From: Margaritispora aquatica
Taxonomy: Eukaryota; Ascomycota; Leotiomycetes; Helotiales; Discinellaceae
Direction of reading: 5' to 3'
DNA length: 64,000 bases
NCBI GenBank assembly: GCA_007644065.1
Contig: VJWN01000012.1
Coordinates: forward strand, 1,167,758 to 1,231,757
The translations under genes were made by a program, and so were the position numbers. Shown here piece by piece: positions 34,982 to 46,887 of the stretch. Below the pieces are notes generated by a model, which was not told where the DNA came from, made no database searches, and saw only the letters and a list, made by a program, of their open reading frames with translations. The first letter of the stretch is position 1. The number at the start of each line of letters is the position of its first letter.

Positions 34982-36787
34982 ATTGCGTGGAACAACGATG
35001 GAAGATCGATGGCTTAGCCCTGTCCCTTCTGTAAGTCACTGCACATCGTTGATTCGAGGCTATCAGCCAATGCCGCTAAGTCAAAGTGGTACACACGTGT
35101 GTAAAAGCTATTCTATTCGTTCTCATTATTTAGCATATCTTTCATTCAAAGCAATCCTAGGGGAATCTCCTGTCCTCGGAAAAACAGCACGAGCTATAGG
35201 CTACTAGAATTATCTATCAGAATAATGTTCGGTTTCGCAATGTTTCCACAAGTAGTGTCTTCACACACTACTTATTGTTTGAAGTTGCGGCTTATAGGCT
35301 CAATATTTGGTGTAACCAGAGCGCTAGAGCAAGAGAGTGCAGCGGTTATGAGAATCAGGGCGAGCGATCCAATAACGTTCAAGAAAGCTTGGATCAGAGA
35401 TGCTGGAGTGTGTATGCATCAGATCTGAATGGGCCCCTCATGCTGCATCTTGATTTCAAAAAGGCAGACTTACTCTTGGCAGGCAGATTTTTTCAAGACG
35501 CATTCAATATCTTTGGGCGCGACCGTTTTGCACCTCAGCACTACCTGCTTTACATGCTAGATACGTTATCTACCATGATGCTTTGCTACACTCACAATAT
35601 TAGCATGAATCTTACTATTGGACAAGTCCGGTTCATGCCGTGCTCATATCGCCTAGTATATGTTTGATTATGAACCATTTGAATATCTCACATGTTGGTA
35701 TATGCTCGTCAACAGGGTCATGGGTTTATGCTTAATCAATCCGATATGCCGGCGTGTCGTGAGATATCCGTTGCAGTCAGGACAGCAAAAGAAAGTATTG
35801 CAGATATGTTTGGGGGCTAGAAATTCCTGATTGGCCCCGAAAAATAGATGCGGCTCAACACCTCTGAGGGAGCTTGTATATAACCAACGAATCCCCAGCT
35901 TTGCCTTGAATCATCATTTGCCCTGTCTGCCAGCGCACTCCAAGGAGGGCTGTCCCCCTTGTCTGCAGAGTTAGCGAGGTGTGTCTCGGGACTAGATAAG
36001 GCTGGATAAGGTAGGTGAGTGCTCATATGTAGGATTTGCTTTTTGTTGATGCCTTCATGGGTCTTTCCAGGTGCCGGAAATTCACTTATGAGGTTCAATA
36101 TTTTAGAGCAACTCCCATCTTAAGACTCCTAAGCCAAGCAGTCGATTCAAAGTTTCGGTCACCGCTGAAGAGGTAATCATTCAAGTTGGAATGTCTCACA
36201 GACTAGGTCGAAACAGTACTGTACTACATCCAATCATGCATATTTACCTGTGCCATCATAATCAACACATCTTATGAGTCCTTCATTCATAGATCTGACA
36301 CTCCTTTCCTTCTTGCAAATGTACTTGACAGCTGAAACTGCATAGAACGAATGTGGGTCAAGTGACGGAACGACAATCTCAATCGAATCAGGTCAATATT
36401 CTTCTCATCTGCTCTTTGAGGTGATCGGACCTCCAATTTACGGAGAAAACAGGCCATATCTAAAGTGGCTTCTCCGTACAAGTCCTCAGGGGATGCCTCG
36501 CATTTTCCATCATTATTGTCTGTTCCAACATCGTATCAATCTTTATTTCCAGTTCATCGTTTATCAGATCGAACGCCATAACTTTTCACTTCTGCTCGAA
36601 ACAGAGCCTTTCTAGAAATGCTGTAATCTTGCGTTTTCCCTCTTGAAATGGAGTTAGTGGAGATACCTTTAGCATGAACATCATTGTGTCGACCGTCGAG
36701 GTCTAGGCATTCCTACTCCCATGAATCAGCCAGCATTCCTGCTATAGTTGCAAATTCTCGAGTACATTCTGCTGAGCGCTTGGAGTC
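34982..36787. other. intergenic region, no supported gene
   Basis: About 1.8 kb after the F-box gene. ORFs of up to 130 codons at 34.8-35.7 kb lack motifs and overlap the F-box gene end or each other. The right part (36.6-36.8 kb) may contain the missing first exon of the saposin-like gene, but no signal-peptide ORF is visible there. Confidence 0.55.
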
Positions 36788-36890
36788 TGTTTGGAATGTC
36801 GTATGTCATTTCAATGGAATGGCTTAGGTTTTATTTGGTAAATTACCAATGACTCTGTTCTGGAAACTAACTCTTTTCATCCTCCACAAG

Positions 36891-37244
36891 CGTATCACGG
36901 CGATCGCCATTCAAGAGCTCGAAGACAATCTCACAGAGGAAGGAATCATTAAGTTGCTGGAGACTATTTGCGTGATGTTTCCAGCGAAGCAGGAATGGTG
37001 CAAATGTGATACGTTCTTAGAGGACAATCCAGGCGATCATGCCAACATCTTGATCGATGAAGGACATCCTGAATCTCCTTGTGCTTTGGCGGGAGCTTGC
37101 TTGATGAGCGAATGGGAATTTGGATTTGGACGAACACGAGAGGGATGGACGATGTGAGTTGGCCGTCTATGATTGTTGCATGTTGAGACTTGACTATTGC
37201 TTAGAATTCGCTGTACATTGGACAACGTATACAGTAAGACTTAG
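36891..37244 (+). CDS. saposin-B-like domain protein, 5' end unresolved, possibly a pseudogene
   Basis: Exons 36891..37153 and 37205..37244 (51 bp intron) encode RITAIAIQELEDNLTEEG and on through a SapB pattern to a stop at 37242. Four of the six expected cysteines are present with saposin spacing: LLETIC, nine residues, C, then a 26-residue gap to PCALAGAC. The usual N-terminal C-x-x-C is encoded just upstream of a good intron, as TGT TTG GAA TGT at 36788-36799, but joining it through the donor at 36801 to the acceptor at 36890 is out of frame by one base. No signal-peptide exon is seen. Saposin-like proteins bind lipids and are usually secreted or lysosomal/vacuolar. The gene is therefore either real with an unrecognised first exon, a recent pseudogene, or affected by a sequence indel. 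An alternative final splice at 37233 would replace the last codons. Confidence 0.5.
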
Positions 37245-37934
37245 TTGTGGTCAACAGCAATTATTATAGTATTTTCTTTTGTTTTCAGGACTCGCATGTC
37301 CATGTTCTTACTGTTACGAGCCATGTATTGTTAAGAGCTGCAGATCCTTTCTCTGTCGAAGCAACCTGCCATACCACGAGCTACTTTATGGCAGTAAAAC
37401 ACACATCGTATGCAATACCTGCTCCAGCATTTGGTTGTACTAGAACCCCGTCTATTGTTCTCCCATTTATACGACGTGGATGCCTGTTTGTTACTCTTAA
37501 ATTGATCACCAGGCTATTAAGCAGGCCTTCTCACCACCAAGGTCTTCGGAATCTTCAAAAATGCTTTCAACCGTGCGAGCCCAACACTTTTCAATTGTTT
37601 GAGCCCTTTGGTTATTACCAAAAGTAATCCTAATATGAATACACAGTTCTCGGGGCTTCATGATGTAACTAGGTTGTGTCTCAAGTATTAATGAATTAGT
37701 TTTCAATACTTAAAAAAGTATGACAAGGAGGAGATGAGTACAGTGTGCTCAAAAGTTGATGCTTTTCAAGTAAACATTATTTGATCAAACCATGCATTAA
37801 TATATAAAAATTACAAAAATAGGCCCAAAATACCTGCTTAGCTATGCAAATGCGCATCCCTACAATATATATAACACCCTTTCGCCAGGGAACAAGAGAG
37901 CCCAGCCAAACTTCAGATGAGATAGATGACCATT
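37245..37934. other. intergenic region between converging genes
   Basis: About 0.7 kb of AT-rich sequence between the saposin-like gene and the laccase 3' end. A 126-codon ORF at 37247-37627 has no motifs. The region must contain the 3' ends of both flanking transcripts. Confidence 0.6.
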
Positions 37935-39987
37935 TCACAGGCCACTATCGATCTGATCTATCACATTTAAACCTGACCAAGAATGCCACCCAGAACAAGT
38001 CTGGGGTAACACCAACGGAACATTGAATTGTGTCGCCAGATCAGCGGGCCTCTCGAGTATAGTCGCGTACAATCCACCTGAGACATGCCATGCGATGTGG
38101 CAGTGGAAAGGCCATACGCCGGGATTATCAAGCTGGAATTGAAAGACAAAATGTCCTCCTGCACGCACAATCTGGACATCTCTTCTCGCAGGATTGGAAG
38201 GGTTGATGATGGTTATTCCGTCCCATTCCCCCGGCCCTTCGTGCAGAATTTGCATGTTGTGGCCGTGAAGATGCATTGGATGTGAGGCAGGGCCAGGATT
38301 TCTGATGATGAACCGTGCCGTGGTATTAGAGCCTATGTTCTTGACGTTATATTCAGGAGCAAATGTGAGATTTCCCTTGGCTGCCTGGAGTAAGATAGGA
38401 TCATTGTAATTTCCTCTGAAGCTCTGACCATCGAGTCGCCAGAGAAAGGAGCCGGTGGAGTTGATGTAAAAGTCGATAAGCATTGTCTGTGTTGTTGATG
38501 GGGTGGCAGCATTCATGGGATAGAAAGGAACGGTGAGAGACAGGTCATCGTTGGCACAGGTTTGTGGATCTGGGACATCCCAGGCTGTAGAAGTTGGCGC
38601 TTTGGTGGTGTCAGCGTTGTTGTAGTAGATTGCTGCAAGCGCGAATGGCTGATTTGATCGATTGCAAGCAGTTGAAATGTTTGAACGCATCCAGTAAGCA
38701 CTTGTTGATGTACCAACGCTTGCAGTAACAAGAACATCAGTTCTCTGTCCTATTCCCAAAGTCACAACATTCGTAGTATATGGTTGCTTGCTTGTGTTAG
38801 TTTATATACGTGGATGTTAAGGAGCGAACTCACAACTTCAACATAATCTTGTGCAATTACCGTCAGTTGGTGGCCATCAATACTGAAACGCTGGATGCCC
38901 TCAGACCCAGCATTGATGAGTCTGAGCCTGTGGGTCTTTCCAGTTGTGAATCTAAATTTGGAAAGTCCTGCATTACTGGTGCAAGGAGAGTTGTCTCCGG
39001 CAGCCACTGTGGAACAGTCAAAGATTCCCTTTCCGTTGATCAGATTGTTGTCCGAAGGTGGCTGTGGGTTACCTCCAGGTCCCATGACATTTTGTAAAAT
39101 TTTGAAGTAGTCGTTATGATACCAGTCCGACAGAAACACTGGGCCAAGATCAATGTCATAGTCGGCATTCTTTGGGCCGTGAATAATGAGAGGTCCAACA
39201 AGTCCACCTGCTAGTTGACTAGAATAGTGACTATGATACCAACTTGTCCCTATGAACCGTCAGAGAAGAAATGATTATAAAGCTTAAGAGATCCTACCAT
39301 AAAGGCTAGCCCTAATAACGTATGTAAATGATGATCCAGGAGCAATTGGGCATTGTGACACCGCAGGCACACCATCATACCACGGACTTCCTTGCTGCTG
39401 AAGACCGTGCCAATGCAAAGCGGTGCCTTCTGCGGGGCCTGATATCTGATTATGAACTGTTATCACGATATTGTCGCCCCCTAAGTAAGAAGGTCAGCAA
39501 AATCCTATTACATCCTCTTCGCCAACGCAAGTGTGATCACAATGATGAGACCTTACAATTCGCTTCAATAAGTGGCCCTGGATATTGACCGTTGATCAAT
39601 ATCACAGATTTCTGGTATCCATCAGGTGCTATAGTTCCTCTTGATATTGTAAAATCATATGTTCTGAAAACACCTGTATTTGGCATTTGCGTATAGGGGC
39701 TACTCTGTTTTGCGGTGAGCAATCCCCATGGGAACCCAGAGGGGAGTGGGTTGTTCGTAAGGAATTGAGGAATTAAAGGTGCCTGTAAAGTTCCCAAAAG
39801 CGAAGCCCTATTCGGTGAATATTAGCATATCCCTTTCTCCTAAAAGAGCTTAAAATAAGAGAAATGACCAGCTTGAATCAACAGTAGAAATGAAAACATA
39901 CCCATTAGTCTGTGGTTGACTTAAAGAAGAAACGAGAGTCCCCGCTCCTGTCAGAAGGCCACTCAGTAGTCCTAGTAGGCTCGACAT
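37935..39987 (-). CDS. laccase (ascomycete-type multicopper oxidase), 595 aa
   Basis: Five exons on the minus strand: 39987..39902, 39807..39557, 39480..39298, 39249..38834 and 38786..37935. Joins restore family sequence each time ([53 protein letters not shown]). All four copper motifs are present: HWHG at about 135-138, WYHSHY with HSH at 179-181, HPMHLHGH at 481-488 and [12 protein letters not shown] at 540-551. The residue ten after the T1 cysteine is Leu (about 551), the axial position typical of high-potential ascomycete laccases. The protein ends in DSGL, the conserved C-terminal end of this group. The N terminus ([14 protein letters not shown]) is hydrophobic and fits a secretion signal. 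It should oxidise phenols with reduction of O2 to water, outside the cell or in pigment formation. It is intact. Confidence 0.94.
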
Positions 39988-40205
39988 CTTGAGGCACCCA
40001 GGGGGAGAAACTCGAGAGGAAGTTTAAATAGATTCCTTTACACAAAAGTGAGAGGGGAGCATGGAGTCCTTTATAGAGAACCACTCGATTCGATAGCGTC
40101 CCATGAGAAGAAACAAGTCTTCCAGCTGACTTAGATTACGGAGAAATCACCATGATGTTCGTCAAGGAATTTGTCTGTCCAGACATCTCCTAATGCAAGC
40201 AGGGA

Positions 40206-40625
40206 TCAACTAAAGCCAACTAAACCAATTGCACGAGCTCCGAGTGTGAAAATTAGCTTGTGTAAGAACGTTGGTTTCGCTGCCCACATCAGCACGCTAG
40301 ATACTGTAACTGCGAGCGCTTGCATGAGAATCATAATGTTAGCTCCTGGCAAACCCCCAAATACAGATGCATATATCGTATTCTCGACATCACCATGTGC
40401 AAAATACAGTAGCGAAATTCCTCCAACATGCAACAGGGAATATAAAGCAATAAGCATTGAGAAGATATCAGGAAGGTGTGTATCAATACATCGAAACAAG
40501 CTGAAAAGAAACATAGCAGATAACAAAACTTACCCAGTGGTAGTATCTCGCTGACAAGATGCCACAACATGGCATGGGCAATCGACCTCACTTACTTTGG
40601 AGAGCCATATTCCATATGGCTAAAG
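40206..40625 (-). CDS. putative small membrane protein, 104 aa
   Basis: The minus-strand frame at 40500..40206 encodes two or three hydrophobic segments: DIFSMLIALYSLLHVGGISL, ANIMILMQALAVTVSSVLMW and a C-terminal LIFTLGARAIGLVGFS. A splice from exon 40625..40606 (MEYGSPN) across 105 bp to the acceptor at 40501 puts this in frame. Inside that intron is a second donor/acceptor pair that would create a 17-base micro-exon (CGAGATACTACCACTGG) and switch the downstream frame to a Cys-rich reading. I prefer the first model because its product looks like a normal membrane protein. The family is not recognised. It lies 218 bp upstream of the laccase in the same orientation. Confidence 0.4.
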
Positions 40626-43121
40626 CTTAATTTCCACGGAGGTAATGCTCGGTCGTTAGTCTGCCGAGAACAGGCTGAAAGCCCTCCAGATACGAGGTAA
40701 AGCCTCTTTATCTCGCTTAAACGGTTGACACCATAGGAATTTCTTAATCAGCATCAGAAACTTCGACCGTTGAAACTTCTCGATTAAGGAGACTAACAAG
40801 TGCGAAGATACTGTAGCATCTAAGCGGAATTTGTAGCCGCGATTTGTAGAGGACTAAAGATTGGTGGAGCTTGTGAGCTTGATTTCAAGCTATTGTTAGT
40901 AGTGGGAATGGAATTTCCACTCAGGAAGCTGGCTTCCTTGCCCACGAACAAAATTTGACGGTGGTAAAAGCCACAAGTTTATCCCTCTGAAATGTGGTCT
41001 GGTCATGCTACCTTTAGCTTTCGCTTATGGCTTGAATCGTGGATGTTACCTGGGCTATGGGAAGTATGGGAGTGGCGAGAGTATCACTGGCATTCAGGTG
41101 GACTATGTTCCTTGTTAATATGCTTCATACACTGCGGAGAATAAGTATCTTATTAAACCTGAGGGCGTGATATAAACTTCAATTAATTAGAATTCAATTA
41201 TCACTATGTTCTTGGAGTGGATGGCTTAATATCAGATAGATAGTCTTTGCTGAATTTAGGTAATGAACCCACAGAATGTTTGCCCATAGGTTGCAACTCC
41301 GAAGTCTGTGGTTTCTGAACAGACCACACGCTAAAGACGAAAAGGCTAGTGAAAGTGGGATTGACCATCAGTGCTAATGTATAAGTTGACAAGAGTTTGC
41401 CTTAGATTCGCTAATTCAACGAGGCGATCATCCCTTAGGTAAGCGGGGGACCGACTGAGGGCTGTCAACCTCTTTTCGTGTCAGGTACACACAGCTAATC
41501 GAGGACGCCTTAGGCGAATTTACACAACATAGGTGGTATTTGGCGAGTTGACCGAGCTCCATCAATTGTGGCTAGCAGGTTTGCACTACAATCAACTGAG
41601 GAGGTTTAAGCTTCTTTGGATCAGGCGTATGCATGATCCGAAGCTAGAAAAAACAGCCTTTAAAAATGCTTAATCCTTCCACTTATTTGATACTTTGCAT
41701 TTGGTACATATTCCAAATTGAGGCCTTTGTGAGTAAGGACGAATATGTTGCATCTCAATTGGCCTAACAAAACATAGCTTGTACCTGTCGTTTGCCGTAT
41801 TTACAATCTGCTATTCGAGTATTTTTCTGAAGGTTGAATGGTTTTGATGCACATCTTGCATTGACGCACTAGAGTGGAGCTTACGGTTCTGGGATCAGAA
41901 GTATCGGAAAGAAACCAATTGAAGTACTTCCAATATTTCGCAGAACAAGCCTAAACCCTGACAGTGTTTCCTTTTCATCGAATGCAGCATGCCTGCGATT
42001 GCCATAGCAGAGCATGCTGCTGTGGGTTGTGCTGAGCTCATGGTGGAGTGCATAAGCTTTTGGGTTGCAAAGCTGCAAGGAAGCAGCTTCGTGAAATTTG
42101 CCGACAAGATTAGCACGTGAACATAATATAATGATGTAGTGAGTCGACTCAATGTTCCATAATGATTTTTGGAAAAACTTGTCAAGCCGCAAGGACTTAC
42201 TATACACTTGAGATATACCGTTGAAGTTTGTGAGCATCTCTCTAAAGAGCTCATCCTATCTTCAAACTTAGGCTCTCTTTAGCTGTGAGAATTGCAGCTC
42301 TGTCTTAAAGCAATTACTTCGAAACTTGAAAATCATGTAAAGAGCTTGGCAAGTATATCAATGAGGATTGCACTATCTTAGAGACCACCACGAGCTTGTT
42401 GCATCACTAGAAACGAGACAGACGGAGATGCTAACAAGTTTGTTTGTGAACAGGACCACCAGCTTGTTTAGCACAAGTCATGCACCTAGCTGTACACCAC
42501 AAGAGAGTATTAATCAGAGCAGCGAAGTGCGGTATGCTAGATTCGAATAGGAGTGGTGGGCATTCTGCTTTTCGACAAGACATATTGCTCTTTATAGGTA
42601 GAGCAAGAAAGCTGGCGTACAGTGTCCGACAGATTGTTGTTTCGAATGCTCTGATAAGCAGATATCGGAAAACCTGGCAGATGTTCAACCAAAATAACCA
42701 CCTGGAATTTGTTCTTGCCCGCCCCTGGATGACCAAACAACTTCACTGAGCAGACCACAAGACACCATTCCCCAGTATTGAGCTCAAGAATGGCTTCTGA
42801 GCGACAAGCCGTATCTCAGACGTCATTGCCCAAAAGGTATACACTCAAATCCAAGCTGATGGCCAGGTCAACGAGCATCAGAATCACAATAGGGTGGTAT
42901 TTGTTGCAATTCAATGCCACAAGATAAATTTGAGTGTTATTTGCATTATGTTGTTACATATCGTATTGCCGAAATCCTTATGGGAAGAATTACAGGCTTG
43001 TCGATAATTGCTTCGATCCGGGCCAGCAATTGCACAGGGAAATTTTGTATCATACACCTTTGAAACGCCTCAGACCAAATGCAAAATGGCCCTCCCTTTT
43101 CCTTCCTGGTATAATTTGCAC
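40626..43121. other. intergenic region, no supported gene
   Basis: About 2.5 kb with only short, motif-free ORFs (the longest are 118-119 codons, two overlapping minus-strand frames at 41.9-42.25 kb). No repeats or transposon signatures were noticed. Confidence 0.6.
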
Positions 43122-43671
43122 TTAGTTGCTTCTCGCGGACTTGTATGGCTGTCGTGGCATGATTATTGGTCTCCGTTGAGCACGAGCAAATGCCTCCATC
43201 GCTTGTTGAGAAACGCCATCGGTACGAACCACACTGCCAATGGACATGAAGAAGCTGAAAACTCGTATCAGTTGCGACTTTCAAAGCATGCTCCAGCAAC
43301 TTACCCAAAGGTACCACCAGAAAGGGCCATAGTCTGTCCTAATGTCCTTAAAACACCATTGGGACCAGCTCCATAACGCATAATGTTCACCGAACCTTGA
43401 GTAGCTTGTTAGAACGAGTAGGTCTATGGCAGAAGTCATAGGCTTACCAAAGATGAATCCGATGATGACTCCGACAGCTAATAATACTTTAGCAATTGCC
43501 CAACTAATAACATGTTCCTTGATCACTTACTACCACCCATCATTGCTCCCATCTTGACTGTCCGCTGGTCAGTAAACGTTTCACTCTGCTCGTAAACGAT
43601 TGATTGAAGGACCACTTACACTTGTCAAATGTTGAGGGCCCGCCCATCTGTGCTCCCATAGGTACCGGCAT
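43122..43671 (-). CDS. MGR2: mitochondrial inner-membrane protein Mgr2/ROMO1, 110 aa
   Basis: Five small exons on the minus strand: 43671..43620, 43557..43531, 43477..43448, 43395..43305 and 43254..43122. The spliced product starts MPVPMGAQMGGPSTFDKFKM. It continues with GAMMGGTVGVIIGFIFG, SVNIMRYGAGPNGVLRTLG and FFMSIGSVVRTD. This is the compact Mgr2/ROMO1 fold of two Gly-rich transmembrane helices. In yeast Mgr2 couples and gates the TIM23 presequence translocase; animal ROMO1 is the orthologue. Conserved Gly-zipper and RYGAGP residues are intact. The C-terminal 35 residues (SQQAMEAFARAQRRPIIMPR) are a basic, less conserved tail. Two exons are only 27 and 30 bp, so automated predictors can miss this gene; each intron is 50-62 bp with standard ends. 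Confidence 0.93.
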
Positions 43672-44529
43672 TGTGTAGAAATATGGAATTTCAACGGCAG
43701 AGACGCAATGTTCGAAAAAAGCTGCAGTCGCAATGATATGGCGATGATCATCTTCACCAATTGAATGCGGCTCCTTCTCATAATGATTTTCTGCCAGGCC
43801 TCGCCGTCTTATGTTGGTCCGTGCCTATCAAGCTTCTCCGCAGTTTAGCATAGCACGTGACTGTTGAAAACGGCTTGGTTGTGGAAGTTGGCCCTCAGAA
43901 GGCAGACCCTTCAGATACCGACAAGGGTGTATGAACATATGGGTTTCTGATATAATTTCACATTCTCTGCGGGCATCATTCTCGCTTTTCACGAGCATTG
44001 CGCGCGTGAGCTTATCCTGCTCTTGGACGTTGATAGGCTGGGGCTCGCGTACCCGTCTCACCTCCATACCGACCTTCAAACTTTCCCTATTTGGCTTGAA
44101 CTACTCAAAATCAACTACCTCCCGAGCAAACAATTGGCCTTGATATCACTAGGAATACAGAAGTGAGTCTCTCGGATCCTATGTCCTAAAAATCTCGATC
44201 TGCGAGTTTCATCCTTTTGGGATTATGGCTTGATTGATGGTCTTCTTGCCTGCGAGCCACAGCTCTTGGTAACTATTGAACACTGGCTGATGGTTCCACG
44301 ATATAGCCTGGCCCTTTAAACTATCTCTACTGGTTTTCATCTCGACTATTACAACGCGCCTCCCAAGTTGGGATAAAAGTACTTTAGACTGGGACGAAGC
44401 GCCGTCAACGAGGTCGTGAAGAGTTGTATGGGGGTGTCACGATACCTGAATCAATCCGACCGCTTTTGCGAACAGCCTCACCCAAATTAAGACTCACGAC
44501 ATTAACTTGCCAAAAATACATATTTGCAG
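43672..44529. promoter_or_regulatory. divergent upstream region of MGR2 and the FHA gene
   Basis: These 858 bp separate the start codons of two genes transcribed away from each other. Just before the FHA start the sequence reads TATTTGCAG, a good acceptor, and GTGAGT occurs at 44162. A 5'-leader intron of about 368 bp is therefore possible. No specific regulatory element is assigned. Confidence 0.5.
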
Positions 44530-46887
44530 ATGACGGCAGTTGCAAATCCGCCGAGTTTTCAACAGAATAGTCGATCGGCATGGAGTGCTAATCAGGGAGG
44601 ACTGACTGCTATGAACGCGGACGAAGTGGCCCGTATGTTCATGCCACGAAAAAGCGCACAACGCGCCAACTCATCTTCCTCAATCGCCTCGAACTCTTCC
44701 GTATCGTCTACTGCCACAATAACATCGTCTACTCCACAACTCAATGGCGTCCCCATGTCTCCATCTGCATCAGGGGAGGTAACTTCTTGGGGAGGAACTG
44801 CGGCAGCACGAAAAAAAGCGCAAAGGGCAGGACCGTGGCCTTCTGGTAAAGCTGAACCTATGTCGGGAGTCACAACGACACGGTCTCAATCGATACTGAC
44901 GACAAATGGAGCATCTGCGAGCTCGGCAATGACTTCTCTCCACCAACCCTCTCCTGTGGTACCTTCACAACATGTATCACAGACTCCAACACAGCAATCA
45001 AATGGAACAAGGCCTGCAGCACAACCCGTTGGCGAAGGAAATCCGGTGCTATATCTTTTATCTATGAATGGGACCTTTGAAAGAAAAACAATTTCAGTCC
45101 CATTTTACCCCGAAAGCCTTCGTATAGGAAGGCAAACAAATGCAAAAACGGTACCTACACCGGCCAACGGATTTTTTGACTCGAAGGTATTGTCGAGACA
45201 GCATGCTGAGATATGGGCTGAGAGAAATGGCAAGATTTGGATCCGTGACGTCAAGTCCTCTAATGGAACCTTTGTGAATGGAGCAAGACTATCAGCTGAA
45301 AACAGAGACTCGGAACCGCACGAACTACAAACACAGGATCACCTTGAACTAGGTATAGATATTGTCAGCGAAGATCAGAAAACGGTGGTACATCACAAAG
45401 TTGCTGCCAAAGTCGAACATGCAGGATTTCTCGGCGCATCTAATAATGTTTTGGACATGAACTTCGGCGACCTAGACCCAGCGAATGGAGCTATGATGGT
45501 ACCGTCGCAAGGATCCTTGCAGATGAGAGGCCGGGCAGGTAGCCAAGGATCTGTAGGTAGCACCGGTCGATTAGGGCCACCGACCAGCGTAGCCGGAAGT
45601 CAGATGAGCGCAATGAGCCAGCAAAGACCAATGAATTTCTGGCTAACACCTGTTACAACGGAACAAATTGTCAAAAGGCTGGCGGTAAGTGATTGCCTCC
45701 CTTGATGAGTGTTAGATACTGACTACTTCTAGCATGAAATGCGAGTTGCTAGATTACAGGCGAATGATCTAGGGCGTGCTGATATGTTCTTTGGATCACT
45801 GTTATCTGAGGATGACATCCGGGTCAATGAAAAGGCACCTTTGCTAGTGGAACAATCCAAGGTTCCACAACTGAACGGTTCATCGTTGCCATTCCGAACA
45901 GATGTAAAACCTCGCTTCTCAGATCCACCAGCTCCTCCACCCCAACAGCCATTACCTGAGAAACCAGATGTCGCCGCTCGGTCTCATCCATTCGAACACC
46001 AGGCTTCACCTATTTCCCTCAAGAGAACCAATACCGAACGTCCTCGATCTGTTCCAAGTCTTTCTCCTGTGCGTACGGAACCAACAAGTCAGATTCTTAA
46101 CCTTGTTGAAGCCCTAGCTTCAGCAAAGAAAGAAATCGACACACAGAGTGCTCGCATGCGAGATTTAGAAGAAATGCTTTCGAAGGAGAGGCAGGCACGA
46201 GAATTGGCTGAGGAAACAGCCAAAAGATTAGAATTACAATCCGAAGCGAGAACAAATGGCCATGCGAAGGTCGGCTTGGGTGGTTCTGTTATTGAAGAAG
46301 CATTTGAACCTCCTATCGAGCAAGCGGAATCGAAAGAGATCGAAGAAAACCTGGAACCAGTCGCAGCGATAGAATCGTCGGTTGACCCTGCAGCAATTAG
46401 CGAGTCAACGCTATTACTTGAGAAGCGCATAGAATCAATGCTCGCCGATATGCAGGAGTTACGGCAACAGATGGAATCGTTTAAAAGCCGCGCCGAGCTT
46501 GCCGAGACCGACAGAGATGTTTCCAGAAAGTCGTTGGCTGAGATGGTAGAGAAAATTAGGTCCGAGGAATCAATTAGACGATCGTCTTCTACTGAGCGTG
46601 TAAGCACACTTGTTGCAGACACCACTGTCTCAAACCACGTCGACGATGACACGAAGGATTTAAAGACTGTTCTGCTTCAACGAGTTGAACACGCAAATGG
46701 TCATGCTATTGACTCCACAGAAAAGGGGATTGGACACACAATCGAGACTATGTCAAAGCCACAAAACGGCCACGACGCCTTGTTATATCATGCAACACCC
46801 TATGCTTCCATGCTTGGAGTTGTACTGATAGGGGTTGGCCTGATGGCATATCTAAATGGATGGCAACCACCGAAAATGGAACGGTAG
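44530..46887 (+). CDS. tail-anchored FHA/coiled-coil protein, SLMAP/PRO45/Far10-type STRIPAK subunit, 769 aa
   Basis: Two exons, 44530..45684 and 45733..46887, with a 48 bp phase-0 intron (GTAAGT...TTCTAG). After a Ser/Thr-rich head, an FHA domain spans about residues 180-285, with LRIGRQ near 199, LSRQHAEIW near 221 and SSNGTFVNG near 245, which are the phosphothreonine-binding signature positions. A Pro/Ser-rich linker follows. Coiled coils come next (around LVEALASAKKEI to AKRLELQ, and LEKRIESMLADMQELRQQ). One C-terminal transmembrane helix lies at about 742-762 (YASMLGVVLIGVGLMAYL). This order matches human SLMAP, Sordaria PRO45 and yeast Far9/Far10, which anchor the STRIPAK phosphatase complex to ER, nuclear envelope or mitochondria. 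In filamentous fungi that complex controls hyphal fusion and fruiting-body development. The gene is intact. Confidence 0.92.

Noticed and set aside
46089..46652. 187-codon minus-strand frame
   Set aside because: Antisense shadow of the coiled-coil part of the FHA protein; Ser-rich because of Glu/Arg codons on the coding strand.
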